A stretch of DNA of 64,000 bases from Rutidosis leptorrhynchoides (lineage: Eukaryota > Streptophyta > Magnoliopsida > Asterales > Asteraceae). Position 1 is the stretch's first letter. The number at the start of each line of letters is the position of its first letter. Under the pieces are notes generated by a model. The model was given only the letters and a program-made list of their open reading frames with translations. It was not told the origin of the DNA and searched no databases. Positions 28,131 through 38,704 of the stretch are shown here, in pieces. A program made the position numbers and the translations under genes. The stretch lies in NCBI RefSeq assembly GCF_046630445.1, contig NC_092339.1, positions 82,565,501 through 82,629,500 of the forward strand, read 5' to 3'.

Positions 28131-28255
28131 GACCTCATGATTGTACGCAACACGTCATTTGACAACACGGTACTTTATGTACGCAACACGTCATTTGACA
28201 ACACGGTACCATGGGTCGAGATTAATTCCGATCAATACGAATACGACGGGGTCTT
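28131..28255 (+). repeat. Module shared with the solo LTR at 54.7 kb
   Basis: Two copies of a 36-bp unit (GTACGCAACACGTCATTTGA then CAACACGGTAC), then a tail (GGGTCGAGATTAATTCCG). Nearly the same sequence is at 54659-54787, inside a gypsy LTR. Confidence 0.9.
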
Positions 28256-28339
28256 TATATGTTATCTAACATTTATGATTACTTATGCAATTAATCATTA
28301 TTTATTTCATGCATACTAATGTTTATTCTTAAATTTATA

Positions 28340-28565
28340 ATTTTAAAAGTTAAAATAAAAAAATAGTTTGTATTTTTATTAAAAGTAAATCTTAAAAGTT
28401 AAAATAAGAAAAAGTAGTTTGTACTTTTATTAAAAGTAAATCTTAAAAGTAAAAATACAAAAAGTAGTTTGTATTTTTATTAAAAGTAAATCTTAAAAGT
28501 TAAAATAAGAAAAAGTAGTTTGTATTTTTATTAAAAGTATATCTTAAAAGTTAAAGTAAGAAAAA
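28340..28565 (+). repeat. Tandem repeat, unit about 58 bp, in element D
   Basis: Four diverged copies of AAAAGTTAAAATAAGAAAAA then GTAGTTTGTATTTTTATT and AAAAGTAAATCTT. Confidence 0.9.
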
Positions 28566-30240
28566 AAAGGGGATGGTAAAATGGAATAGTTTTTTTGTCA
28601 AAAATGAAGTATTGAAAATGAAGTGGTCTCCTTCTATAACTAAAAAAAAATATATATACTTTTATCAAATGAATTTTTTTGTGACCGACAATTTCAAACA
28701 CGAGTCCGTGTTTAGTTTATCAAGAATATCTCTTGCTTTGGTGAAAGGTCACGATCACGATATCAGGTGTTGTGAAAGAATTAAAAAATTGGTCAAGTGG
28801 CCTTTTAAAAACTAGAAAAAAAATTTAAACAAAAAGTTTTTTTTTATATATTTATAATTTACGGGTAACGTAAAAAAAAGGAAGTTTTTTAAAAAAAAAA
28901 AAACAAAGAAAGTGTTTAAATGGGTTTTACAGAAAGGGGGAAAGCAAAGTAAAAAAAAAAAACTTTTTTCCAAACAAAGGTAAATGAAAGTAGGACTTAA
29001 TACAAGAAAAAAGTAAACATCTCCTAGACGTGATAAAATCTATCAATGATAAGTATTAGACTTGATGAGCTAAATGTGACAAAAATGTTTCAACATGTCT
29101 TATGTTAATTTTCTAAAATAAGTTATTATTATTCCGAGTTTAACACATATACATATGTTAATTAAAAACAACCTTTTTGTTCTTATGTAGTGTTGGGTTG
29201 CAATTTTGGTTGTATGCCATAATTCCATCCAGTAGAGTGACAATAGAAAACTTTTGATGATAATCAATAAAAAACTTTTTTCCAAACTTGTCAAATGTTT
29301 TGTTAAAAACGTGACCGTTGAAAAAAGGAGGTTGAATAATAAAACTTAAAAAACAAATTATTTTTTTAAGAGTGTGCATCAAAATGGCCCGTTTAATAAT
29401 GGGGAGTAAAAATATAGTCAAATTGTTTCAACGAACAAGGGTTCAATTGGATGTCTCTTAAAAAAAAATCCGCGGGTACGGGTGATGGATCCAATGGATC
29501 CGCATCCACGACCCGCGGGTGCTATCCATAATTGTGACAAGTACAAATCAACTAAAAGTCTAAAAAATAAATGCTCTTATAGGGACCAAATGTTCACAAT
29601 AATTGCCTAAGCTAGATATGAAACAAATAGTTCATAAAAAAAAAAAAGGTCGTTGTGCGTTTTCGGGATGATAGCCGAAATACACTTACAAAAGTAGGTC
29701 AGCCGTCAATTCTTTATGGCCATATCAACGTAGATCAATAAAATCATTTATGGTTTTGATAAAAGATTAATTAAAAATTAATTGTTTTTTGGTCTTGGAT
29801 TCTCCGTAACAAAAGCAAAAGTTGTTTTTGGTTGCCACAACAAACAAGACAGAGGTTGTTGACTTTTGTTGTTAAACATGGCACAAGTGAACAATAACAA
29901 TAGATTATTGTTTTTGAAAAGAATAATGATGCGTTAATTTTATTGTATAAAATAAAATTAAAGAAAATGGTTTTCATTGATGACTATGAACAAACGCAAA
30001 CAAAGTGTTTGTGGTATTTGGTGATTAAAAAAAAAGTGCATCTAAAGCTTCTACTGAAAATAATATGCATCTAAAGCTTCTACTGAAAATTAATGTGCAA
30101 GGTACAACGTATAACTATATGGTCAAATTCATTTGAGCCTTCGGAGTCACAAGTATATGATGTATATATATATATATATTACTCAATTAACAAAATAGTA
30201 AATCTAAATTAATTCATATGAATAGTAAAACGAAATTAAT
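28566..30240 (+). other. Non-coding internal stretch of element D
   Basis: Homopolymer-rich sequence where gag and protease would be expected. It holds a GC-rich inverted repeat around BamHI-like GGATCC at 29467-29520 and a duplicated GCATCTAAAGCTTCTACTGA at about 30038-30090. I see no protein-coding similarity. Confidence 0.6.
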
Positions 30241-30254
30241 TAATTTACTATTCA

Positions 30255-30535
30255 CATAAAAAAGCGCATATGATAAAAAGCGCATCGCATATGATAAGCG
30301 CATATGATAAAAAGCGAATATGATGAAAAGCACAACGCATATGATGAAAATCGCATATGATTAAAAGCGCATATGGTGAAAAACACAGCGCATATGATTA
30401 AAAGCGTATATGGTGAAAAGGATATATGATAAAAAAAAAAAAACACATATGGTGATTTATAAAAAAAAAAAAAAAAAAAAAACACATATGGTGATTAATG
30501 GAAAGCACATATGGTGATTAATGAAAAGTATATTG
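30255..30535 (+). repeat. CGCATATGATAAAA minisatellite in element D
   Basis: More than ten imperfect copies of GCGCATATGATAAAAA or CACATATGGTGATTAATG, interrupted by A-runs. It ends directly before the integrase homology. Confidence 0.9.
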
Positions 30536-30542
30536 TGAAAAA

Positions 30543-31310
30543 GAATCACAAATGTTTCTTGAAAGAATTCAAGGTAAGATATATGAACCAATTCATCCAT
30601 CATGTGAACCATTTTGATATTTCATGGTTCTAATAGACGCATCTAGCGGATGGTCTCATATTTGTATGTTATCAAGCCGTAATATGGCATTTGCAAAGTT
30701 TCTTGCACAAATTATTAAATTGAGAACACATTATTCTGATTACACCATTAAAAGGATGAGACTTGATAATGCTGGTGAGTTAACATCTCAAGCATTTAAT
30801 GATCATTATATATCTACAGGGATTGTTGTTGAACATCCAGTTGCTCATGTGCATACACAAAATTGGTTTAGCTGAATCAATAGATAAACGCTTACAGCTA
30901 ATAACTAGACAATTGATAATGAGTACAAATCTCTCAATATTTATATGTGGACATGTAAATTTACATGCTGCGACATTAATTCGCATTATACCATGTGGAA
31001 GTCGTAAATATTTTCACTTAATACTTGATTTTGGCCAAGAGCCAAATATTTTCTACCTTAAAACATTGGTTGTGCAGTGTATGTTCCAATTGTATCACCA
31101 CAACACAATAAAATGGTTCTTCAAAGAAAGATGATAATATATTTTGGATATAAAACATCTTCAATCATAAGATATATTGAACCCATGATGGGTGATGTTT
31201 TTACAGCACGTTTTGCTGATTGTCATTTTAATAAAACATTGTTCCCTAGATTAGGGGGAGAAATAAAAATAAAAAATAAAATGATGCTTCATGATGTGAA
31301 CATCAATTAA
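30543..31310 (+). pseudogene. Integrase of element D (disrupted)
   Basis: Homology starts at FLERIQG and continues through YFMVLIDASSGWSH, KRMRLDNAGELTSQAF, VEHPVAHVHTQN, and further frames with LHAATLIRI, FGQEPNI, YEPMMGDVFTARFADCHF-like sequence and FPRLGGE. This is the copia rve core plus C-terminus, with several frameshifts and stops, so no intact product. Confidence 0.85.
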
Positions 31311-33480
31311 GGTATATTGAACTCGCACAAAAGAATGTGAAACGAAAGTTCAAAAATAATGCATATGCAAGAACTTGCAAATTAATTACTTTATGCATTT
31401 ACAGATATAAAAAAGTGACTAAATTATATATACCAGCGATAAATGCTCCAGCTCGAACTGAAATTCCAAAAGCTGGCAATAATGTCACTGTTGAGTCTTT
31501 GCCACGCATCAAACGTGGAAGATCAATTGGTTCCGAAGATAAAAATCCTCGAAAAAGAAAATCAGCTGATAATGAGGTAAGAGAAAGTGTTCAAGAAGAA
31601 CCACAAATCAATATTCCTTCTGCAGAGGATATTGATAAATGTAAATACTAAAATTGCGATAAATTATGCAATATTATGGAACCGAAATGAAACTAAAATC
31701 TCTATGAGATATTTTCATATAATGTTACAATGACATCATGAATAAAGATGATGATCTGGAACTAAAATCTGTCATTGAATATACAAAATGGACATGATTG
31801 AGCTCAATGGAAAGGAGCAATAAGAGCTGAATTAGAATCGCTCGATAAAAGAAAAGTTTTCGGATCAATCGTTATCACTTTTAAAGATGTGAAACGTATG
31901 GGATACAAATGAATTTTTATCCGAAAAGAAATGTGCAAATGAAGTTACAAGGCAAAACTAGACTTGTAACTCAATATTTTCCACAAAGACCAGAAATGAA
32001 TTAGGAGGAAAAATTATCCTCATGTAATGGATACAATTACTTATTAGATACTTAATCAACCTGGTAGTTATTTAAATGCATCTCATGAATGTTGTTACTA
32101 CTTATCTGTATGGATCACTTAATAGTGATATATATGAATATACCTAAAGGGTTAAGGTATCATAAGCATCTAATGTAAAACCCAAGGGAATATATTCCAT
32201 TAAATCACAAAGATTTCTAAGTGGGTTTATACAAACGGGACGTATGTGGTATAACCGATTAAATGACTACTTGATAAAAAAAAAGGGTATAAATATAAAC
32301 TTATTTTGCACGTATGTTTTATAAAAACAATGTTCGGATATGAGATCGTAGTTGTTTATGTCAATGTTCTTAACATCATATGAACAAATAAAGAGATCTA
32401 TGAAATCATTCAACTTCTAAAGAATTATTTTGAAATGAAAGATCTTGAAAAAAACCAAGTATTACCTTGGATTGCAAATTGAGCATATGCCTAATGGTTT
32501 ACTTGTACATCAAACAACTTATACCGAAAAGATTTTATAACATTTTTTTTTTAAAGACAAACTCATTGTTGTTAGATCACTCAATATTGACACTGATCTA
32601 TTTCATCCCTGCGAAGATCATGAAAATTTTAACAGATCGGAAGTTCTATATTTTAGTGCAATTGAGGTTCTTATGTATCTTATAGATTATACAAGATCTG
32701 ACATTTCTTTTGCAGTTAATTTGTTGACAAGGTTCAGCTCAGCCTCTACCAAAAGACATTGGAATGGGATCAAACAAATAGTTTGATACCTTCGGGGAAC
32801 TACTGATTTATAATTATTTTATTCTAACAACTCGAAACAAGATTTGTTTGGTTATACAGATGCAGATTATTTATCCGATCTACATAAAGCTAAATCTCAA
32901 ACTGTATATGTATTCCTAAATGGAGGCACCGCAATATCATGACGTTCTCAAAACAAACACTTGTTGCAACATCATCAAATCATGCCGAAGTGATTGCATT
33001 ACATGAAGCTACTCGGGAATGATTTTAGTTAAGATCAATGATACAAATCATTATTGATTCTTGTGGACTAGAACGCTATAAAAGCGTAACAACTATCTAT
33101 GAAGATAATACAGCTTACATAATACAAATGAAAGAAGAGTATCAAAAATGACAGAACAAAACATAAATGCTGACGAGGCGCTAAAGCTATAAACGGTCTT
33201 AACGGTCATAAGTTTGATGGAAAAGAATGGTATATTGGTAAGGCTCAGAAAAAGACTGAAAGGGAATAGGAACTGAAACAACGGTTTGAACAAACCATGA
33301 AGGAGACTGTAGACAAATCACGAGGGCCAAACTTGTACATAAAAGATTTAGATGATACAGTTTCAGATGAAAACCTCAGATTTTTCTCATATACTCAAGA
33401 TATCGTAAAAGACAACCAGATTAAAATGAGATACGTTCAATCAACAACTCTGCTGATCTTTATACCAAAGCACTGCTAAC
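31311..33480 (+). pseudogene. RT/RNase H of element D (heavily decayed, interrupted by a PABP fragment)
   Basis: Recognisable pieces: NVTVESLPRIKRGRSIGSED (the integrase-RT linker), then scattered RT words, and RNase H words such as LFGYTDADYLSD, CGTAIS-type sequence, SNHAEVIALHEA and TIYEDNTAYI. After about 33160 the copia frame is replaced by PABP sequence and returns with FFSYTQDIVKDNQIKMRYVQ before the 3' LTR. Confidence 0.8.
33166..33380 (+). pseudogene. PABP RRM3-linker-RRM4 fragment embedded in the copia RNase H region
   Basis: Reads NADEALK, frameshift, INGLNGHKFDGKEWYIGKAQ, KKTERE, stop, ELKQRFEQTMKETVDKSRG, PNLYIKDLDDTVSDENLR, then continues without a break as copia FFSYTQD. The fragment covers the last part of RRM3, the conserved AQKK-ERE linker and the start of RRM4 of plant PABPs. 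It replaces or interrupts the copia segment that would follow TIYEDNTAYI. One frameshift and one stop are present. Confidence 0.88.
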
Positions 33481-33690
33481 TGCTATTTTCAGAACACACG
33501 TTCATAATATTGGCATGAGGCATGTTCAGAAGATGTAACAACTCAGGCGTTGCCTACTTGAGGGGGAGTCAACTTTATGCTGCACTCTTTTTCCCTTAGC
33601 TAAAGTTTTATCCCAATGAGTTTTCTTTAGCAAGGTTTTTAACGAGGCAGTACTAGTTATTCTCTAATAAAATTGTCATCCAACGGGGAG

Positions 33691-33928
33691 TGTTATAAAA
33701 TATCTAGATTGTGTTATAAAATATCTAGATTGGATGTTAATTTTATTATTATTATATTTCTTGCATAGTAATATTTTATACTATAAATAGACATGTATGG
33801 TAACCATTTAAGGTGTACCATTTCTCTTGAAATATTAATATCAATATTTTTTCTCTCCTTCTTCTCTCTTTTTCTCTCTTTGTTCTTATAACCATTAAAG
33901 ATAGTTATAAGCCTACTGAATTATAACA
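33691..33928 (+). repeat. 3' LTR of element D (238 bp)
   Basis: Preceded by a purine-rich GAGGGGGAGTC near 33559 and CAACGGGGAG at the boundary. Only a few substitutions against the 5' LTR are visible (for example ATCAATATC/ATTAATATC). Confidence 0.93.
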
Positions 33929-33933
33929 AAAAG

Positions 33934-34235
33934 AAAGTAGTATGTGATCATCACTCTCAAATCCCAAATTAAAATTGATATATCACCTCTCATTCTTATA
34001 TATTTGGGAGTCTTTCAAATCCTACTTACGTCCTTCAAATCAAGGGACTTATAACACAATTACTATTACTTCAAATCTAGTGGCAAATTTGGATTCAGAT
34101 ACTCGTTTCCCCCTCTCTTTTCTTCTCTTTCAAGTCTAAATTCCGATCGCTGTTAACCGCCGACAATATTTACCTGTTGAAATTCCAATTCCGATTCCGA
34201 GCATATAAGTAATAAAGGATTACTGAATCTAGCCT
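33934..34235 (+). promoter_or_regulatory. Likely promoter and 5' UTR of the hydrolase gene
   Basis: The 302 bases between the copia D target site and the ATG. They include CTTATATATTTGGG (about 33995), a possible TATA region, and a pyrimidine-rich CCCCCTCTCTTTTCTTCTCT (about 34110), common in plant 5' UTRs. Assignment is by position only. Confidence 0.4.
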
Positions 34236-37200
34236 ATGAGTGCTAGAATTAGCGTGAGCCGTTCCATTTCTAGTTCTCCTGTAAAAGCTATGGCGGAGGA
34301 AATTAATTCATCGGCACCGGCAACCGCAACTGTAACGGCAACTTTGACGGCGACAGCTTCCAGTTTAAGCTCAACTCCATCAACGAAGAAATTGCTATGG
34401 CCGTCTGTTCTTCGTTGGATTCCTACTTCAGCTGATCACATTATATCCGCTGAAAAACGCCTTTTATCTCTTGTAAAGTAATCACCTGCCTCTATTTTAT
34501 TTAACAATTTGAGTTCTGTTAGTTATTATGTACTTAACTGCTACAATATCTATCATCTATAATTATAATTATAATTATAATTATAATTATAATTATAATT
34601 ATAATTATAATTATAATTATAATTATAATTATAATTGTAAATTAATAATTAATTGTTATATGTTGTATGTATGTGAATCATTTAGGTTTCAATTTGAGTC
34701 AGATGAGATCTATTGTCTGCAGCTTTTGGTCTAACATCAATCAATTAGTCTCTAATTAACTAATTATTCAGTATTTTATAATTTGAAATGTGATATGCAT
34801 TAGGTAACAACTCATGACTAGTTTAACTGTGGAAGTGATTGTGCATATTAATTGTATAATGTGCAATTTGAATCAAAGACAAGCGGCATCTGTGCACCTG
34901 TTTATGATTATTGTTGTTTTAGATCATTATAATTATTATCGGATTAAATAACAGGACGCCGTATACTCAAGAGCTAGTTAATATTGGATCTGGTCCACCA
35001 GGGTCTAAAGTCAGTTGGTTTCGTTCTGCCAGTAATGAACCAAGGTTTATCAATACTATTACGTTCGATAGCAAAGAGGGATCTCCTACGCTTGTAATGG
35101 TGCATGGATATGCATCTTCTCAAGGTTTCTTCTTCAGAAATTTTGATGCTCTTGCTGAACACTTTAAGGTGATTGCAATCGATCAGCTTGGGTGAGTTCA
35201 CTACACATTTTTTGGTTTCCATTTTTAGATATTTTGTAACATGCCTCGTATAATTTCCCTACAAATGATGCCTGAGATTTATGTACGTTTCATTTGTTTA
35301 AGGTGAACGGAAATGTCATTGTATATTTATACGATATAATACAAGAACTTGAGAGCCATGCTTGTATCACATGAGCTTTCATGTACCTTAGATCAATTTC
35401 GATGAAGACATTTACAATAAGTCGTCTCTTGAGTCATGATTTAGTGCTAGTAAAAAGATGACAACACTTATTTTTCTTGTATATAATTTTAGGTCATCGT
35501 TATCTTTTACTATCCTAATCTTGAATTTTAAAATTTTAGCTTATTTCTTCCGATTGTTTTCTTTTTTGACAGCTGGGGTGGATCTAGCAGGCCCGACTTC
35601 ACTTGCACAAGTACTGAAGGTTGTTATTTTGGCTTGTACTTGCACGCTAGTTACCTTTTACTTCTTTCCAGCTTTTAAGTACCTTTTTTGGTGAAGTTCA
35701 ATTTTTTTTTTTATGTACAAAACACATAAATTTCCGAGTTGCCCAATGAAGCACACCACTCGGGTTCGATTCCTGGCTATGTCAAATCGTTCAGAAAGGG
35801 AGTGTGACCAGAGGGTGCGCATAATACACAATTCACCCGGTACCAGGTATGGCGCTCGGGGGGCTTGATTACCCGAGGTTTACCCTCTATCGGGAAACCA
35901 ATGTGCTCGTTCATAGGGGGTCGCTAATCCAAAAAATACACATAAATTGCACCAGGAATACAAAAATTTTCAAATCAAATGGTATATTTCAACAGTTTGA
36001 TTCCGTACTGCAGAAACTGAGGCTTGGTTTGTTGATTCCTTGGAGGAATGGCGCAAAGCTAAAAACCTTAGCAACTTTGTTTTACTTGGGCACTCATTTG
36101 GAGGGTACATTGCAGCTAAATACGCTCTGAAAGTTAGCTTCCTGCCGATAAATTACTTAATAATAATTAACAAAACTAACGTACTTTTGCTAAGAGAAAT
36201 ATTGTGAAACTATCCATTTTTCCATTAATGATTTCTTGAAAATACTGAAGCATCCGGAGCACGTACAACATCTGATTTTGGTAGGACCTGCTGGGGTTTC
36301 ATCAGAAAATGAAAATAAATCAGAGCGATTTGCAAAATTTCAAGCAACATGGAAAGGTGCCATTTTAAATCATTTATGGGAGTCTAATTTTACTCCTATG
36401 AAGGTTGTCAGGTAATGAAATATTCATCTTATGCCACTAAGTCATCAGTTGTGTGGTTGCATGCACGTAAAGTTTAAAATAAATATACCAATTGTTACTA
36501 TGTTTTTTGCATGTGTATAAATCAACAATGGATTGAACTGTCATATAGGATTCAATGCTTCATAAAAATAATTTTTCATACATGGTTCTTCCTATTTGAC
36601 CCGAAACTGATTTCAATCATGGCATAACAAACATCAATTTATGCTCTATCTAATTCAATAAACAATATCTAGTCAATTTAAATGTGTTGTATTTTGGCTG
36701 TTATAATGCAGAGGTTTAGGTCCCTATGGTCCAAATATTGTCCACAAGTATACAAGTGCAAGATTTAGCCGATATTCAGCTGGTGATGCGTTGTCTGAGG
36801 AAGAGTCCAGGCTACTCACAGGTGATTAACGTGACCATATTTGACTTATCAAATGGGTAATTTTGACCATTACTTATGGATGGGTCGATCTGGTGCTGTG
36901 TTTTATCTCATATGGATATCTTTTCTTTTTGCTAAACACAAATGGGTCAAACAAGTTGGAAGTTGCCTAGAGTCTGATTTTCTAATCATTGTTATCACAT
37001 TTTCGTACATAAAAAAGATAAAAATGGACAAAAAGAGTGTCAGCTGCTCAGCCCTATCTAACCCAGCCCTGCGTGTTCCAACCTTTGCCTAAAAGTGACG
37101 TCTTTGAACTGTTACCCTTTCACCACTCATCTTGCTACCTTTGTGGCTTTGTAATATATCAATATTTCGGAAGGAACATTTTTTATATTGGACGTTCTTA

Positions 37201-38704
37201 TTGAAGATTACGCGTACCACACTTCGGTGGCGAAGGCAAGTGGAGAACTATGTTTGAAGCATATTTTTTCATTTGGGGCATTTGCTCGGAGTCCTCTATC
37301 ACAAAGGTGTGTTTTTTCATAGATCATTAAAATTCTTTTCACGTTCTAAATCTGGTTTATTATATGAATGTGAATAGTTTTTGTGAGTTGCTGGTTTAGT
37401 ACAAATAGTAGCATGCCCCTTTTATTTCACATATGTTTTACATTACTAAATTTGATTAGTTCAACTACCAATAGATAGATATAGAGTTTGAATAAAAGTT
37501 AGAAAAAGAACATATGTATTGGCCTAGAAGGTCAAGCTACGGAAGATACCATCAGTAGAATTGAAGATGGTGTGCTTTATGTTATTAGAGATGGCAATGT
37601 CGTCTCATTTACCTATAATTGGGTTGATTTGGGTTATTTCATTTCTAACTTGTAATTCATCCGTGGTGTATTCAAATGCAGAAAACCTCTTTAATAAATA
37701 AAAATTGAGATTATTTTAACAGTATAGTTTATGTATTTATATATAACACATTATTTGTATTTGCACTCGGATAGAGGTAAGAGGTATGACTATCTGCATC
37801 CCAACTTTCTATAACCCGCCAATGGCGGGATTGGGTGTTGTTGCACATTATATATAACTTTTTTTCCCTTAAAATGTGCATAAAATTAAAATAGGTGTTG
37901 TGAACTTGTGGGTTGTCCCAACCTGACCGATATATTCTTATCCGTACTTACACATCTTGGGCGTGTTTGGCAACATTGTATGGAGATGGAGATTATTTTA
38001 GATGCTAATTTCGAGAATTTCTATCTCAAGGGACTATTTTTTCAAGAATCTCCGTTTTTTATGTATTTCAAACATGGATTGTAGATGGAGTTTCTTAAAA
38101 TTTAGAATCTCAATCTTTAAGAATCCCTCAAAAAATGATGTTGCCAAACACACCCTTTGACTTTAACTCGTTTTCGATCCATTACCCGAGTCGCCCATTT
38201 TGCCACCTCTAGATTATGCAGTCTCTACTGTTGCTGATATATGTGGCACAAATGGCAACTACATCACTCCTCTTTTCTCTTCCTAGTGCAGATCTTGTGA
38301 GTGGAAAGTGCCAGCAACCTTTATATATGGTTTCCATGATTGGATGGATTACTTAGAGGCAGATGCAGCACGAAAAAATATGAAAGTCCCTTGCGAAATC
38401 ATAAGGATACCACAGGTCTGTTTCTCGAAACCATCCTTTTGTACATACACAAATGACTGATATAGATACATTCAAGGATACTATACTGTATAATATGGAT
38501 GAATGATATGAAATGATTTTGAAATATGATATGATTATGATGATAGTCTATAGGCTTATCTAAAATCATGATTTGCAGGCGGGTCATTTTGTGTTTCTAG
38601 AAAATGCTAAAGGATTCCATTCGGCGGTATTGCATGCTTGCCGTAGATTTCTTTCACCACATCCGACTAACTATCCTCTAGGGGAAGGCATCACAACGGT
38701 ATAA
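34236..38704 (+). CDS. Alpha/beta hydrolase, At4g24160/CGI-58-like acyltransferase/lipase, nine exons
   Basis: Exons: 34236-34477, 34955-35191, 35573-35619, 36014-36132, 36251-36411, 36712-36821, 37207-37306, 38292-38415, 38579-38704. All introns are GT-AG and the sum is 1266 nt (421 aa), close to the 418 aa I recall for At4g24160, a soluble lysophosphatidate acyltransferase with lipase activity in lipid homeostasis. Visible: LWPSVLRWIPTSADHIISAE near the N-terminus, the oxyanion region VMVHGYASSQGFF, the nucleophile elbow LGHSFGGY, LNHLWESNFTP, and GHFVFLEN with the catalytic His. The family's HX4D motif reads HX4E here. A second in-frame ATG at 34290 (MAEEI) is an alternative start. Splice sites are inferred by protein continuity. 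Confidence 0.93.
34558..34636. repeat. (AATTAT)n microsatellite in intron 1
   Basis: About 13 copies of the hexamer AATTAT in intron 1 of the hydrolase gene. Confidence 0.95.
35733..35937 (+). mobile_element. tRNA-derived SINE in intron 3, 11-bp TSD
   Basis: A 205-bp insert with a Pol III box B (GGTTCGATTCC at 35763) near the left end, a short A-rich tail (CCAAAAAAT), and the direct repeat ACACATAAATT at 35722-35732 and 35938-35948. These are the features of a SINE insertion. It lies wholly within the intron and leaves the splice sites intact. Confidence 0.82.
37959..38155. mobile_element. Tourist/PIF-type or hAT-like MITE in intron 7
   Basis: 197 bp with near-perfect terminal inverted repeats: GGGCGTGTTTGGCAACAT at 37959-37976 and ATGTTGCCAAACACACCC at 38138-38155 (one mismatch). 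The GGGxGTGTTTGG ends are typical of PIF/Harbinger-related MITEs. A canonical TWA duplication is not clear (CTT left, TTT right). No coding capacity. Confidence 0.8.

Larger units (their letters stand above)
27482..33928 (+). mobile_element. Element D: decayed Ty1/copia retrotransposon, TSD AAAAG
   Basis: Two 238-bp LTRs (27482-27719 and 33691-33928) start TGTTATAAAATATC, which is tandemly repeated once, and end GAATTATAACA. They are nearly identical and flanked by AAAAG (27477-27481 and 33929-33933). Integrase precedes RT and RNase H, the Ty1/copia order. The first 2.8 kb after the PBS has no gag or protease, only tandem repeats and a borrowed module. A 215-bp PABP fragment sits within the RNase H region. 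Confidence 0.92.

Noticed and set aside
37741-37860. Possible third RTE LINE end (GGCGGGATTGGGTGTTGTTG) in intron 7
   Set aside because: Only about 60 bases resemble the RTE terminus, with no (TTG)n tail; too short to call.
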